The notes under the pieces were generated by a model. The model was not told the DNA's origin. It did not search any database and worked only from the letters and a program-made list of their open reading frames with translations. The translations under genes and the position numbers were made by a program. 6,286 nucleotides of DNA from Ignavibacteria bacterium UBA6906 (lineage in GTDB: Bacteria; Bacteroidota; Ignavibacteria; UBA10030; UBA6906), in the NCBI GenBank assembly GCA_002451155.1, contig DKBG01000330.1, positions 27,346 to 33,631 on the forward strand, in the 5' to 3' direction. This document shows positions 1 to 6,178 of this stretch, in pieces; positions within the stretch are counted from its first letter, which is position 1; the number at the start of each line of letters is the position of its first letter.

Positions 1-2528
1 AGAAGATAGGGCCCGGGGGTGGCATCAATGAGTTGGCGTGCTTCCTCCGGGTGGATCTGGCGATTCTCGGCTTTCAACGTGAGGAGCCCTCCCTGTGGCA
101 TTGCGTCCCGTGCGTTGACACAGAGGTTCATCAACACCTGATGGAGTTGCGTGGTGTCCGCTGTGATAGTCCAGAGATCCTTAGGTATCTCAAGCGACGT
201 CTCAATGGACCGAGGGAACGTCTCGGTAGTGATCTTCACCATCTCCTTGAGGAGGTGTTTCGTCTGGAGGGTCGCAGGTTTCCCCGTGGCACCGCGCGCA
301 AATGTAAGCACCTGGCTGAGAATTCCGGCACCTCGTTGCGCGCTTGATTCGATCGTATCGATCCATTTCCTCATTGAGGAATCGCTGGCGCGGCCACGGA
401 GCAGGTGGGCGGCCAGCAGGATAGGAGAGAGGACGTTGTTGAGATCATGAGCGATTCCACCTGCGAGGGTGCCAATGCTTTCCAGGCGCTGCGCGCGGAG
501 AAATTGTGCCTCAAGCTTTTTTCTATCGGTCATGTCTGTGTTGATGACGAGGATAGAAACAGGTGCACCGTCCTGATCTCGCACAAGGGTCCACCGGCTC
601 TGGACGGTAACCTCGCCACCCGCCTTATTGACCTGGAGCATTTCCCCCACCCATTCACCGGTCTCAAGGACTTTCTTCTGTGCCTTGCCCAGCTCCGGTG
701 TGATTGACCGGCAGAGCAGATCGAATTCGTTCCTGCCGAGGATTTCGCCTCTCGTCCACCCGTAGAGGCGTTCTGCCCCCTTGTTCCAGTAGGTGATCTG
801 GCTTTCAAGGTCCCGGACCAGGATCGCATCCTGCGCATTATCCAGGAGGGCTGCCTGTTCAAGGATCTTCTCCTCGTCCTCTTTCTTCTTCGTGATGTCC
901 TCGACAAGGCCTACACCGAACCTGGGCGCGCCCGCCTCGTCCCGGACGAGAGATACGGTCAGGCGACCCCAGACGATTCGCCCATCCTTTCTGATGTAGC
1001 GCTTCTCGGTCACATAGTGGTCGACTTCTCCGCGGAGCAGGGAGTCGTTCGAGGATGTACCGAACTCCAGATCATCCGGATGAGTCACATCCTGAATTGT
1101 CATTGTGGCGAGTTCTTCAGCCGTGTACCCGAGCATTTCCTGGAGTGCCCGATTTGTTGCGGTGAGCCGCCGGTTCGGGAGATCGGTGATCCCAATGCCG
1201 ACCGCCGAGCGGGCAAACAGTGTCCGGAACCGTTCCTCGCTATCCCGTAGGACCTGCTCCGCACTCTTCCGGTTGATGGCCACAGCGATCTGCGTGGAGA
1301 CAAACTCAAGCACGTCTTTGTCCTGGCGGGAGTACGCTGTCCCGTCCTGGTAGCACTGGACTGCGAGGGCTCCGATCGTCTGCCCTTCGGCGGTCCGGAG
1401 GGGAGTTCCAAGCCAGTACCGCGACGGGGTCCCGTTCATTGTGATCTGTCCCGCCGAGGCAAGCTGACGGAGGGTTTCGCTGGCGAGGAGGAGCGACAGC
1501 CCGTGCTGAATGACGAACTCCGTGACACCGGTGCCGAACGGGCGTGGCCCGAACGGCTTGTTTCGAAGATCGGAGTCGAACTCGTCGACAAAATAGGGAA
1601 ACGTTATCGTTGTCCGCCCTTTGTCGCAGAGTGCGATGTAGAAATTCCGGGCCGGCAGAAGATCCGATATGATCTGATGCACCAGAGCGAAGAGCGCTTC
1701 GAGATCGCGGGCGGACGTCGCGGCTTCAGAGATGCGGTAGAGGGCACTCTGGAGCCGCTCTGCCTGCCGGCGTTCAGTGATATCACGGAAGACAAGGACT
1801 GCTCCCTGTATGCGCTGTTTCCCATCACGGATAGGTGCAACGTTAAGATTGACCGGTCGTTCGGTGCCGTCGCAGGCGACGAGCACGACGGGAGATTCAG
1901 GCCGGTACACTACTCCGCCGGCGAGCGCCTGTCCGACCGGGTTCGCCAGGCGGGCACGCCGCTCTTCGTCGATGACGTGGAGAATTGCCGAAAGCTTTTT
2001 TCCCATCGCGTCATTGCGTGTCATTGCGAGGAGGGAGAGTGCGATCGGATTTATGAATGTCACAGTGCCCTGATCATCCGTGGCGATGACAGCATCGCCG
2101 ATGCTATTCAGCGTCGTCGAGAGCCACTGTTCGCTCTCCCTGAGTTTTGCTTCGAGGCGGTATTTCGTCAGGGCGATTTCGATCGTGGTCCGGAGTTCGA
2201 GTTCCTCAAAGGGTTTGAGAACATAGCCGTACGGTTCAGTTTGTTTTGCACGCTCGAGGGTTGCCTCGTCCGCGTTGGCGGTGACATAGATGATGGGGAT
2301 GTCGTTTGTACGGTGGATCAGATCGGCGGCCTGAATGCCGTCCATAGGTCCCTGAAGCCAGATATCCATAAGAATAAGATCCGGCTTCTGGTCCAGCGCG
2401 GCTGCGCATGCCTCCTCGCCGGAAGCGATGGTGGCGGGGACGGCAAATCCCCACCGTTGAAGCCGCTCTCGCAGCTCCATGGCGATGATTTTGTCGTCTT
2501 CTACAACGAGTATGGACTCGCGTGCCAA
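1..2528 (-). CDS. Sensor histidine kinase, REC-PAS-GAF-PAS-PAS-HisKA-HATPase, 3' end cut by window edge
   Basis: This is a cytoplasmic multidomain sensor kinase that would autophosphorylate on His and pass phosphate to an Asp. I translated the minus strand line by line and found 842 codons in one frame with no stop. Visible order: receiver domain about 4-120 (acid pair D11/D12, phospho-acceptor D55, T83, K105); PAS/PAC about 132-255 (ends in FRDITERR); GAF about 262-423; PAS/PAC about 424-550; PAS/PAC about 560-670; HisKA with H694 in the motif GGIAHDLNN; then the ATPase N-box with N805 in NARDAM. The G boxes and anything further C-terminal lie beyond the edge. No membrane segment or signal peptide is seen. 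The start is TTG at 2528: an in-frame TGA lies at 2573-2571 and no ATG or GTG falls between. A weak GAGAGGA lies 12 nt upstream. The receiver at the N-terminus suggests the kinase receives phosphate or binds a partner as well as sensing through PAS/GAF. The ligand is unknown. Confidence 0.93.
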   Translation of the reverse strand, partial: MARESILVVEDDKIIAMELRERLQRWGFAVPATIASGEEACAAALDQKPDLILMDIWLQGPMDGIQAADLIHRTNDIPIIYVTANADEATLERAKQTEPYGYVLKPFEELELRTTIEIALTKYRLEAKLRESEQWLSTTLNSIGDAVIATDDQGTVTFINPIALSLLAMTRNDAMGKKLSAILHVIDEERRARLANPVGQALAGGVVYRPESPVVLVACDGTERPVNLNVAPIRDGKQRIQGAVLVFRDITERRQAERLQSALYRISEAATSARDLEALFALVHQIISDLLPARNFYIALCDKGRTTITFPYFVDEFDSDLRNKPFGPRPFGTGVTEFVIQHGLSLLLASETLRQLASAGQITMNGTPSRYWLGTPLRTAEGQTIGALAVQCYQDGTAYSRQDKDVLEFVSTQIAVAINRKSAEQVLRDSEERFRTLFARSAVGIGITDLPNRRLTATNRALQEMLGYTAEELATMTIQDVTHPDDLEFGTSSNDSLLRGEVDHYVTEKRYIRKDGRIVWGRLTVSLVRDEAGAPRFGVGLVEDITKKKEDEEKILEQAALLDNAQDAILVRDLESQITYWNKGAERLYGWTRGEILGRNEFDLLCRSITPELGKAQKKVLETGEWVGEMLQVNKAGGEVTVQSRWTLVRDQDGAPVSILVINTDMTDRKKLEAQFLRAQRLESIGTLAGGIAHDLNNVLSPILLAAHLLRGRASDSSMRKWIDTIESSAQRGAGILSQVLTFARGATGKPATLQTKHLLKEMVKITTETFPRSIETSLEIPKDLWTITADTTQLHQVLMNLCVNARDAMPQGGLLTLKAENRQIHPEEARQLIDATPGPYL

Positions 2529-2649
2529 GGTGTTCGCTATTCCTCTCGGTGAAGAGGGGAGGAGATCTGATCATGCCGCAAGCTCACGCACCCCCCGGAG
2601 CCCCAGGGTGTGGAGCCGTATGTAGCGCCCATCTATGTATCGCAAAGTG

Positions 2650-2662
2650 AGTGCCAAGCACT
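2650..2662. repeat. Small perfect inverted repeat upstream of the kinase gene
   Basis: AGTGC-CAA-GCACT has perfect 5-bp arms around a 3-base centre. It lies about 120 bp upstream of the kinase TTG start and overlaps the best -35-like hexamer on the minus strand (TTGGCA). It could be a regulator-binding site, but a 5-bp palindrome is short enough to arise by chance. Confidence 0.3.
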
Positions 2663-2788
2663 ATGGCGAGTTTGATACCGTCGGCAAGAAAGAAAATGGG
2701 GAGATATAGGGAGTGGGGAGGGAGGTCTACCAGTTGGGTGGTGAATATTAGCCACTTGCGCGAGGCATAGCACCCGTCGAAAACGCCG

Positions 2789-2812
2789 AGAGGGCATCCT
2801 GACCTCCCCTCT
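2789..2812 (-). terminator. Weak terminator-like hairpin after the DUF72 gene
   Basis: On the minus strand AGAGGG pairs with CCCTCT (6 bp, 12-nt loop), starting about 10 nt after the DUF72 stop codon. A run of only four T follows a few bases later. An overlapping alternative, CCTCC/GGAGG (2803-2819), would compete. The stem is short and the T run is poor, so this is a tentative call. Confidence 0.25.
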
Positions 2813-2822
2813 GTGGAGGATT

Positions 2823-3740
2823 CTACATTGCAGCCCGGTACGTTGGGATGTCGAAGAGTGATTCTGATCCAGGTGCGAAATGACCCAGAGTCTTGAGAAA
2901 CGGAAACGCGGTGGCGGTTGCGGGAGGAACTCTCACCGCCGACCCGTCACGAATGGCGGAAAGCATCTGCAAAGCGTTTGCGACAGCTTTCCCGCCAGTG
3001 GTGTTGTTAAAGATGAGAAAGATACTTGTGCAGGAGTTGCTGACCGCCTCGAGACGGCGTCTCAGTTCCTGGATTTCCCGGGGATTATAGAGATACTCAT
3101 ACCTGGTGTCCATTCCATTGAGGAGCCATCCCTTGTCGTTTCTTCCGTGCAGGCGTAGGTATGCGGGATCTCCGACCACGCGACTTGAAAACGGCATGAA
3201 TTGGCGGATCCTCGGGAGGTCGGCGCTCACGGGAGAGAAACCGGCATCAGCGAGGAGGGAGGGCAGACCAGGTATATTCCATGACTGGTGACGCAATTCT
3301 GCGTGAAGGGGGAAACCCCGCATAAGCTCCCCCAGTTTGACGAGGTGAAACCTGTTGGCGCTCGTGTTGGTAAACGAATAAGGAAACTGAGCCAGCACTG
3401 ATCCAAGGCGCTCTCGGGCGGCAAGCTCCTGGGATAGTGCCCGGATCCGCCGCAACGGTTCGGGCTGGATTACGCCCTTATGCGTGAATGCGGAGTGGAG
3501 TTTCACCTGGAACCGGAATTCACGGTTTCCGGCGACGGCCTCAGCCCACTCCCGGGCATCTGGCGCCCCGAGGGTGGCATCCCAGAAGGTCGACCGGATT
3601 TCGACCGTATCGAACACCTGAGCATACCACCCAAGTTTTTCGGCCGAGCTCAGGTCGGGACGCGGATAGAATGTCCGGTTCAGGACCTCGTGCTCCCACC
3701 CCCCTATTCCAACCCTAACGCGTTCATCTCTTCCCTGCAT
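2823..3740 (-). CDS. DUF72 (YecE-like, COG1801) family protein
   Basis: A complete 305-residue protein of the DUF72/YecE family, which has a predicted TIM-barrel fold and no firmly established reaction. Family marks in order: VGIGGW at 10-15, FYP at 24-26, VEIRSTFW at 46-53, FRFQVKLH with a TH further on, ELRHQSW, YLRLHGR, a YEYLYN segment, and near the end FNNTTGGKAVANALQ. The length is somewhat above the family norm and spans the whole domain. No signal peptide or membrane segment is visible, so it is probably cytoplasmic. The start is ATG 3740: GGAGGTGA lies 5 nt upstream, and the in-frame GTG at 3749 is inside that ribosome site. One oddity is Arg49 where relatives usually carry Asn (ExNSTFY). 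It diverges from the repressor gene across 116 bp with an operator-like site inside its promoter, so repressor control is likely. Function is not assigned. Confidence 0.93.
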   Translation of the reverse strand: MQGRDERVRVGIGGWEHEVLNRTFYPRPDLSSAEKLGWYAQVFDTVEIRSTFWDATLGAPDAREWAEAVAGNREFRFQVKLHSAFTHKGVIQPEPLRRIRALSQELAARERLGSVLAQFPYSFTNTSANRFHLVKLGELMRGFPLHAELRHQSWNIPGLPSLLADAGFSPVSADLPRIRQFMPFSSRVVGDPAYLRLHGRNDKGWLLNGMDTRYEYLYNPREIQELRRRLEAVSNSCTSIFLIFNNTTGGKAVANALQMLSAIRDGSAVRVPPATATAFPFLKTLGHFAPGSESLFDIPTYRAAM

Positions 3741-3745
3741 CGCGA

Positions 3746-3753
3746 TCACCTCC
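3746..3753 (-). promoter_or_regulatory. Shine-Dalgarno site that fixes the DUF72 start
   Basis: On the minus strand GGAGGTGA is followed by TCGCG and then ATG at 3740. The GTG at 3749, which would add three residues, is part of this site and so is unlikely to be the start. Confidence 0.85.
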
Positions 3754-3764
3754 CGAAAAAAGAC

Positions 3765-3793
3765 TTGACAGACTCTCTGGAATTGTGTATTTT
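3765..3793 (+). promoter_or_regulatory. Candidate sigma-70-type promoter of the repressor gene
   Basis: A perfect TTGACA (3765-3770) is followed after exactly 17 bp by TATTTT (3788-3793), which matches TATAAT at four of six positions. The predicted start is near 3800, giving a leader of about 57 nt that contains both operator-like repeats. The element assignment is by pattern only. An archaeal-style alternative, using AAATATG at 3813-3819 as a TATA box, was considered and is less convincing. Confidence 0.6.
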
Positions 3794-3802
3794 CGCTTCA
3801 GC

Positions 3803-3831
3803 AAGATACGACAAATATGTCGTCATGTCAA
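3803..3831 (-). promoter_or_regulatory. Candidate sigma-70-type promoter of the DUF72 gene
   Basis: On the minus strand a perfect TTGACA (3831-3826) is followed after exactly 17 bp by TATCTT (3808-3803), which matches TATAAT at four of six positions. The predicted start is near 3796, giving a leader of about 56 nt. Operator-like repeat O1 fills the spacer almost completely, a classical position for repression. This promoter faces the repressor promoter, and their predicted start sites are only about 4 bp apart. Confidence 0.6.
3808..3823. promoter_or_regulatory. Operator-like inverted repeat O1
   Basis: ACGACA-AATA-TGTCGT has perfect 6-bp arms around a 4-bp A/T centre. It lies in the spacer of the DUF72 promoter and at about +9 to +24 of the repressor transcript, so a protein bound here could block both genes. 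The core GACA-N4-TGTC recurs at O2. Binding by the adjacent repressor is an inference. Confidence 0.65.
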
Positions 3832-3841
3832 GAACAAAACG

Positions 3842-3853
3842 GACAAAAATGTC
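3842..3853. promoter_or_regulatory. Operator-like inverted repeat O2 abutting the repressor start
   Basis: GACA-AAAA-TGTC has the same 4-bp arms and A/T-rich 4-bp centre as O1 and differs from the O1 core at one position. Its centre is 32 bp from that of O1, close to three helical turns, so both sites face the same side of the DNA. It ends 3 bp before the ATG of the repressor gene, which suggests autoregulation. Confidence 0.6.
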
Positions 3854-3856
3854 AAC

Positions 3857-4516
3857 ATGACTCCTGTGCGTGCATCCATCGGTGACCGCGTGAAAGAGGC
3901 GAGGATCAACAAGGAGCTTGACCAGGCATCGCTGGCAGAAAAAATCGGTGTTGTAACTCGAACGCTCCAGAGGTGGGAGAAAGGGGATCAGGTTCCCGAC
4001 GGCGTTTGCATTCTGAAGATCGCCAAAGCGACAAATGTTCAGCCGACCTGGTTGCTTTCAGGCGAAGGAGAAATGTACCCGCCTCTTTCGCGGCCGCAGA
4101 ATGTCTATCCTCTCAATTCCGCTCTGCGTCGCAACGTGAATCTTGTGGACCTGCCCCTTGTGTCCGCTGTTCCGGCTGGAAAGGTTTCCACAATGTTCCA
4201 TCCGGATTACGTCGATACTTACGTGACGGTTGATGACGTTAAAGATCCGCAGGCCTTTGCCCTGAAAGTGCGGGGAAACAGCATGTCTCCGCGTATCGAG
4301 GATGGAGATATCGTGATCGTCAGCCCGCATCATGAGGTCCGAAATGGAGATATTTGTGTTATCCGGGTAAACGGCGAGGACACCCTCAAGAAAGTCAAGC
4401 TTGAGGGGGGGTACGTTCATCTCGTGCCGCTGAACCCTGATTTCGAGCCTGTGACCGTCAAGAGAAAAGATGTGGACTTTCTCTGGAAGGTTGTGAAACT
4501 GATTAAGGAGCTCTGA
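3857..4516 (+). CDS. XRE-type HTH / S24 self-cleaving repressor (LexA/CI-like)
   Basis: A 219-residue cytoplasmic transcriptional repressor. Residues about 9-66 form an XRE/Cro-type helix-turn-helix (helix 2 near DQASLAEKIGV, recognition helix near TRTLQRWEKG). A linker at about 70-95 leads into an S24 peptidase domain at about 98-215. Predicted cleavage is Ala107-Gly108 in AVPAG, nucleophile Ser142 in GNSM, general base Lys178 in TLKK. Ala-to-Ser spacing is 35 and Ser-to-Lys 36, against 35 and 37 in E. coli LexA, so all parts for RecA-stimulated autocleavage seem present. It is not LexA itself: the N-terminal domain is the XRE type used by phage repressors, not the LexA winged helix. The start is ATG 3857; the in-frame GTG at 3785 would place promoter and operators inside the gene. 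No Shine-Dalgarno is seen. It is divergent from DUF72 and probably autoregulated. No other phage gene is visible. Confidence 0.92.
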   Translation: MTPVRASIGDRVKEARINKELDQASLAEKIGVVTRTLQRWEKGDQVPDGVCILKIAKATNVQPTWLLSGEGEMYPPLSRPQNVYPLNSALRRNVNLVDLPLVSAVPAGKVSTMFHPDYVDTYVTVDDVKDPQAFALKVRGNSMSPRIEDGDIVIVSPHHEVRNGDICVIRVNGEDTLKKVKLEGGYVHLVPLNPDFEPVTVKRKDVDFLWKVVKLIKEL

Positions 4517-4814
4517 CGAGCCTGAGCTGTCAGTGCAGAAGCGGAAGCGTCTTCCCCACGTGAGCGCTGCCAGACAGTCAGACGCAACGCCCGATGGATG
4601 CGGATCGGTTTTCGACGAAGTGTGTCAGCTGGTGTGTGCTGCAGCTGGCCGGTGGGACGAGCCGCATCGATGGAGGAGGGTTGCCGGGGTGTTTGTTTTA
4701 TTCCCGCAGCGGGCTATGGATGCTGCGAGGCGGGTGAAGATGTCATGAGTTCCCCACCGGTGGACCTTTCTCCGCATCAATCGATTCTTCAGACCCCCCT
4801 CGTTGACCGAATGG
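4517..4814. other. Gene-free stretch between convergent genes
   Basis: These 298 bases separate the ends of the repressor and DUF1015 genes, so transcripts from both sides should stop here. Short hairpins are present: CTGAC/GTCAG at 4513-4533 over the end of the repressor gene, GGAAG-CGT-CTTCC at 4543-4555, CCCG-CAG-CGGG at 4703-4713, and TTGACC/GGTCAA near the DUF1015 stop. None is followed by a T run in the needed direction, so I call no terminator. Open frames here have no ribosome site and no recognisable product. Confidence 0.55.
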
Positions 4815-6056
4815 TCAGGTCAAGAAATGCACAACCATTCCATCCCGGAGTTTCGGCTCAAACCAGGTGGATTTTGGCGGCATGATTTTTCCCGCGTCGG
4901 CGATGTCGAGAAGCTCGTCGACTGATGTCGGAAAGAGGGAAAAGGCCACACTCATATCGCCCGAGTTGACCCTCCGTTCGAGCTCTCTGAGTCCGCGAAT
5001 GCCGCCGACGAAATCGATGCGTTTGCTAGTGCGTACATCCTCGATTCCGAGGATAGGCCCGAGGAGGTCTTTCTGAAGGATCGATACATCGAGCTTCTCG
5101 ACAGGGTCTGTCGTAGCCGGGAGCGTTGGCCTTGCCGTGAGGGTGTACCAGTGCCCGCCGAGGTACATACCAAATTCGCCTTTCCGTGACGGTCTGACCG
5201 CCTCCCCGGCACTCCGAGTGTCGAAGGCATCCCGCACCCGCTTAAGAAATGCCTCAGGAGTATGCCCGCTCAGGTCTTTGACGACTCGGTTGTAGTCCAG
5301 GATACGAAGCTGCGTGTGGGGGAACAGAACCGCGAGAAAGAAGTTGTATTCTTCCTGGCCGGTGCGGTTGAGGTCAGCCTCGGCCATTTCCTTACCGACG
5401 CGGGCTGCTGCTGCGGACCGGTGGTGACCGTCGGCGACGTAGAGTGAGGAAACGCTGCTGAATTCCGACCTGATTGCCTGAATTGTCCCGATGTCGCTCA
5501 GGACCCAGAGCTGATGCCGTATGCCGTCGCTGGCGACGAAATCATTTTCGGGCACTTTGACACGGACGCGGTCCACGATCGCATCGAGCGGGGGACGTGA
5601 TCTGTAGGTGAGGAAGATAGGTCCTGTGTGGGCGTTCGTTACGCGAACGTGCCGGGTTCGATCGTCTTCCTTGTCCTTGCGGGTGAGCTCGTGTTTCTTA
5701 ATCGTGTTGTTGAGGTACTCCTCAACCGACGCACATCCAACAATGCCGTATTGCGTATGGCTGCCCATTGTCTGGGCGTAGAGATAGAATGAGGGAGTCG
5801 CATCCGATTGTAGAATTCCCTCGCTAATGAAACGTTGAAGGTTTTCCCTGCCCTTGTCATACACTCGCGGGTCGTAGAGATCCACGTCGGGAGGGAGATC
5901 AATTTCAGGTTTTCCGACGTGGAGGAAGGAGAACGGGTCATGTGCGGCTTGCGCGCGCGCTTCCTCCGAAGTGAGGACGTCGTAGGGTGGGGCTGCGACG
6001 AGCGCAGCATACTGGGGAAGAGGGCGATATCCTATAAACGGTCGGAGCGTGGCCAC
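4815..6056 (-). CDS. DUF1015 family protein with DGHHR motif
   Basis: A complete 413-residue protein of the DUF1015 family, probably cytoplasmic, with no proven reaction. Family marks in order: LRPFIGYRP at 4-12, APPYDVL at 22-28, VYDKGRENLQRF at 65-76, KKHELTR at 120-126, NAHTGPIF at 141-148, HQLWV at 181-185, YVADGHHR at 206-213, LDVSILQ at 322-328, DFVGG at 348-352, and PKSTWFEPKLRDG at 394-406. These span the full family length. The start is GTG 6056: AGGAG lies 5 nt upstream, and conserved sequence begins at residue 4. The frame stays open upstream to a GTG at 6137, but that stretch lacks family motifs and overlaps the structured intercistronic segment. DGHHR resembles the signature of ParB/sulfiredoxin-fold proteins, which include serine kinases. 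The upstream class V aminotransferase fits a link to serine or glyoxylate metabolism, but this is inference. Confidence 0.92.
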   Translation of the reverse strand: MATLRPFIGYRPLPQYAALVAAPPYDVLTSEEARAQAAHDPFSFLHVGKPEIDLPPDVDLYDPRVYDKGRENLQRFISEGILQSDATPSFYLYAQTMGSHTQYGIVGCASVEEYLNNTIKKHELTRKDKEDDRTRHVRVTNAHTGPIFLTYRSRPPLDAIVDRVRVKVPENDFVASDGIRHQLWVLSDIGTIQAIRSEFSSVSSLYVADGHHRSAAAARVGKEMAEADLNRTGQEEYNFFLAVLFPHTQLRILDYNRVVKDLSGHTPEAFLKRVRDAFDTRSAGEAVRPSRKGEFGMYLGGHWYTLTARPTLPATTDPVEKLDVSILQKDLLGPILGIEDVRTSKRIDFVGGIRGLRELERRVNSGDMSVAFSLFPTSVDELLDIADAGKIMPPKSTWFEPKLRDGMVVHFLT

Positions 6057-6061
6057 GTGGA

Positions 6062-6066
6062 CTCCT
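6062..6066 (-). promoter_or_regulatory. Shine-Dalgarno site that fixes the DUF1015 GTG start
   Basis: On the minus strand AGGAG is followed by TCCAC and then GTG at 6056. This favours the 413-residue protein over the 440-residue reading from the GTG at 6137, which has no such site. Confidence 0.75.
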
Positions 6067-6081
6067 GATGGGAGATGTGCG

Positions 6082-6166
6082 GGGATCCGACGAGAACGGG
6101 GGGCGCCGTGCGACTGTGTCGCCCCCGTTCCTCGCACTTTTCGATGGTGTGATCGAACCGGATCCC
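6082..6166 (-). ncRNA. Candidate three-way-junction RNA element between aminotransferase and DUF1015
   Basis: Read on the minus strand, 85 nt can fold into three closed stems. P1 is GGGATCCG/CGGATCCC (8 bp, 6166-6159 with 6089-6082). P2 is TTCGAT/ATCGAA (6 bp, 6-nt loop, 6157-6140). P3 pairs 6134-6120 with 6105-6091 (14 bp, one bulged base on each side, 14-nt loop). Junction linkers are 1, 5 and 1 nt. The element starts 12 nt after the aminotransferase stop and ends 25 nt before the DUF1015 start, leaving the ribosome site free. It could be a leader switch, a processing or mRNA-stability element, or an inserted palindromic repeat. I recognise no known riboswitch class, and no T run follows for termination. 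The opposite strand could fold similarly. Confidence 0.4.
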
Positions 6167-6178
6167 GTAATGGGCAGC

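Larger units (their letters stand above)
2529..2822. other. Gene-free stretch between the DUF72 and kinase genes
   Basis: I see no plausible gene on either strand in these 294 bases. It lies between two minus-strand genes, so it should hold the end of the DUF72 transcript and the promoter and leader of the kinase. I found no convincing -35/-10 pair: on the minus strand TTGGCA (2659-2654) is the best -35-like hexamer, but no good -10 follows at the right distance. It holds a small perfect inverted repeat and a weak terminator-like hairpin, listed separately. Confidence 0.6.

Noticed and set aside
1503..2552. Long open frame of 349 codons on the plus strand
   Set aside because: It is exactly antisense to the receiver, PAS and GAF domains of the kinase, whose frame is intact and full of family motifs. 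The plus-strand product has no recognisable domain.
2236..2574. Minus-strand frame with an ATG at 2574, upstream of the kinase start
   Set aside because: It is in a different frame from the receiver domain, its product shows no domain, and the conserved protein begins at the TTG at 2528.
3785..3856. 24-residue N-terminal extension of the repressor from an in-frame GTG
   Set aside because: It would translate the two inverted repeats and start inside the promoter. The extension resembles no HTH protein N-terminus, and the HTH domain fits the ATG at 3857.
3785..3857. Archaeal TATA-box reading of the control region
   Set aside because: Two separate TTGACA-N17-TAT(T/C)TT matches on opposite strands explain the region better, and S24-type repressors are mainly bacterial or phage. 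This is not fully excluded because related sensor kinases and DUF proteins occur in methanogens.
3480..3860. Plus-strand frame of 126 codons
   Set aside because: It is antisense to the DUF72 N-terminal half and runs through the promoter/operator region.
4513..4555. Intrinsic terminator after the repressor gene
   Set aside because: The stems are only 5 bp and no T run follows on the plus strand.
4533..4885. Two small plus-strand frames (4533-4748 and 4598-4885) after the repressor
   Set aside because: No ribosome site and no recognisable product; the second runs antisense into the conserved C-terminus of DUF1015.
6057..6137. 27-residue extension of DUF1015 from a GTG at 6137
   Set aside because: It has no ribosome site, is rich in Arg, Gly, Ser and Pro with no family motif, and overlaps the P3 stem. 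The GTG at 6056 has AGGAG at the right distance.
6082..6166. Hammerhead ribozyme or known riboswitch reading of the three-way junction
   Set aside because: The hammerhead core (CUGAUGA and a paired GAAA in the right linkers) is missing, and TPP and purine riboswitch core sequences are not present.
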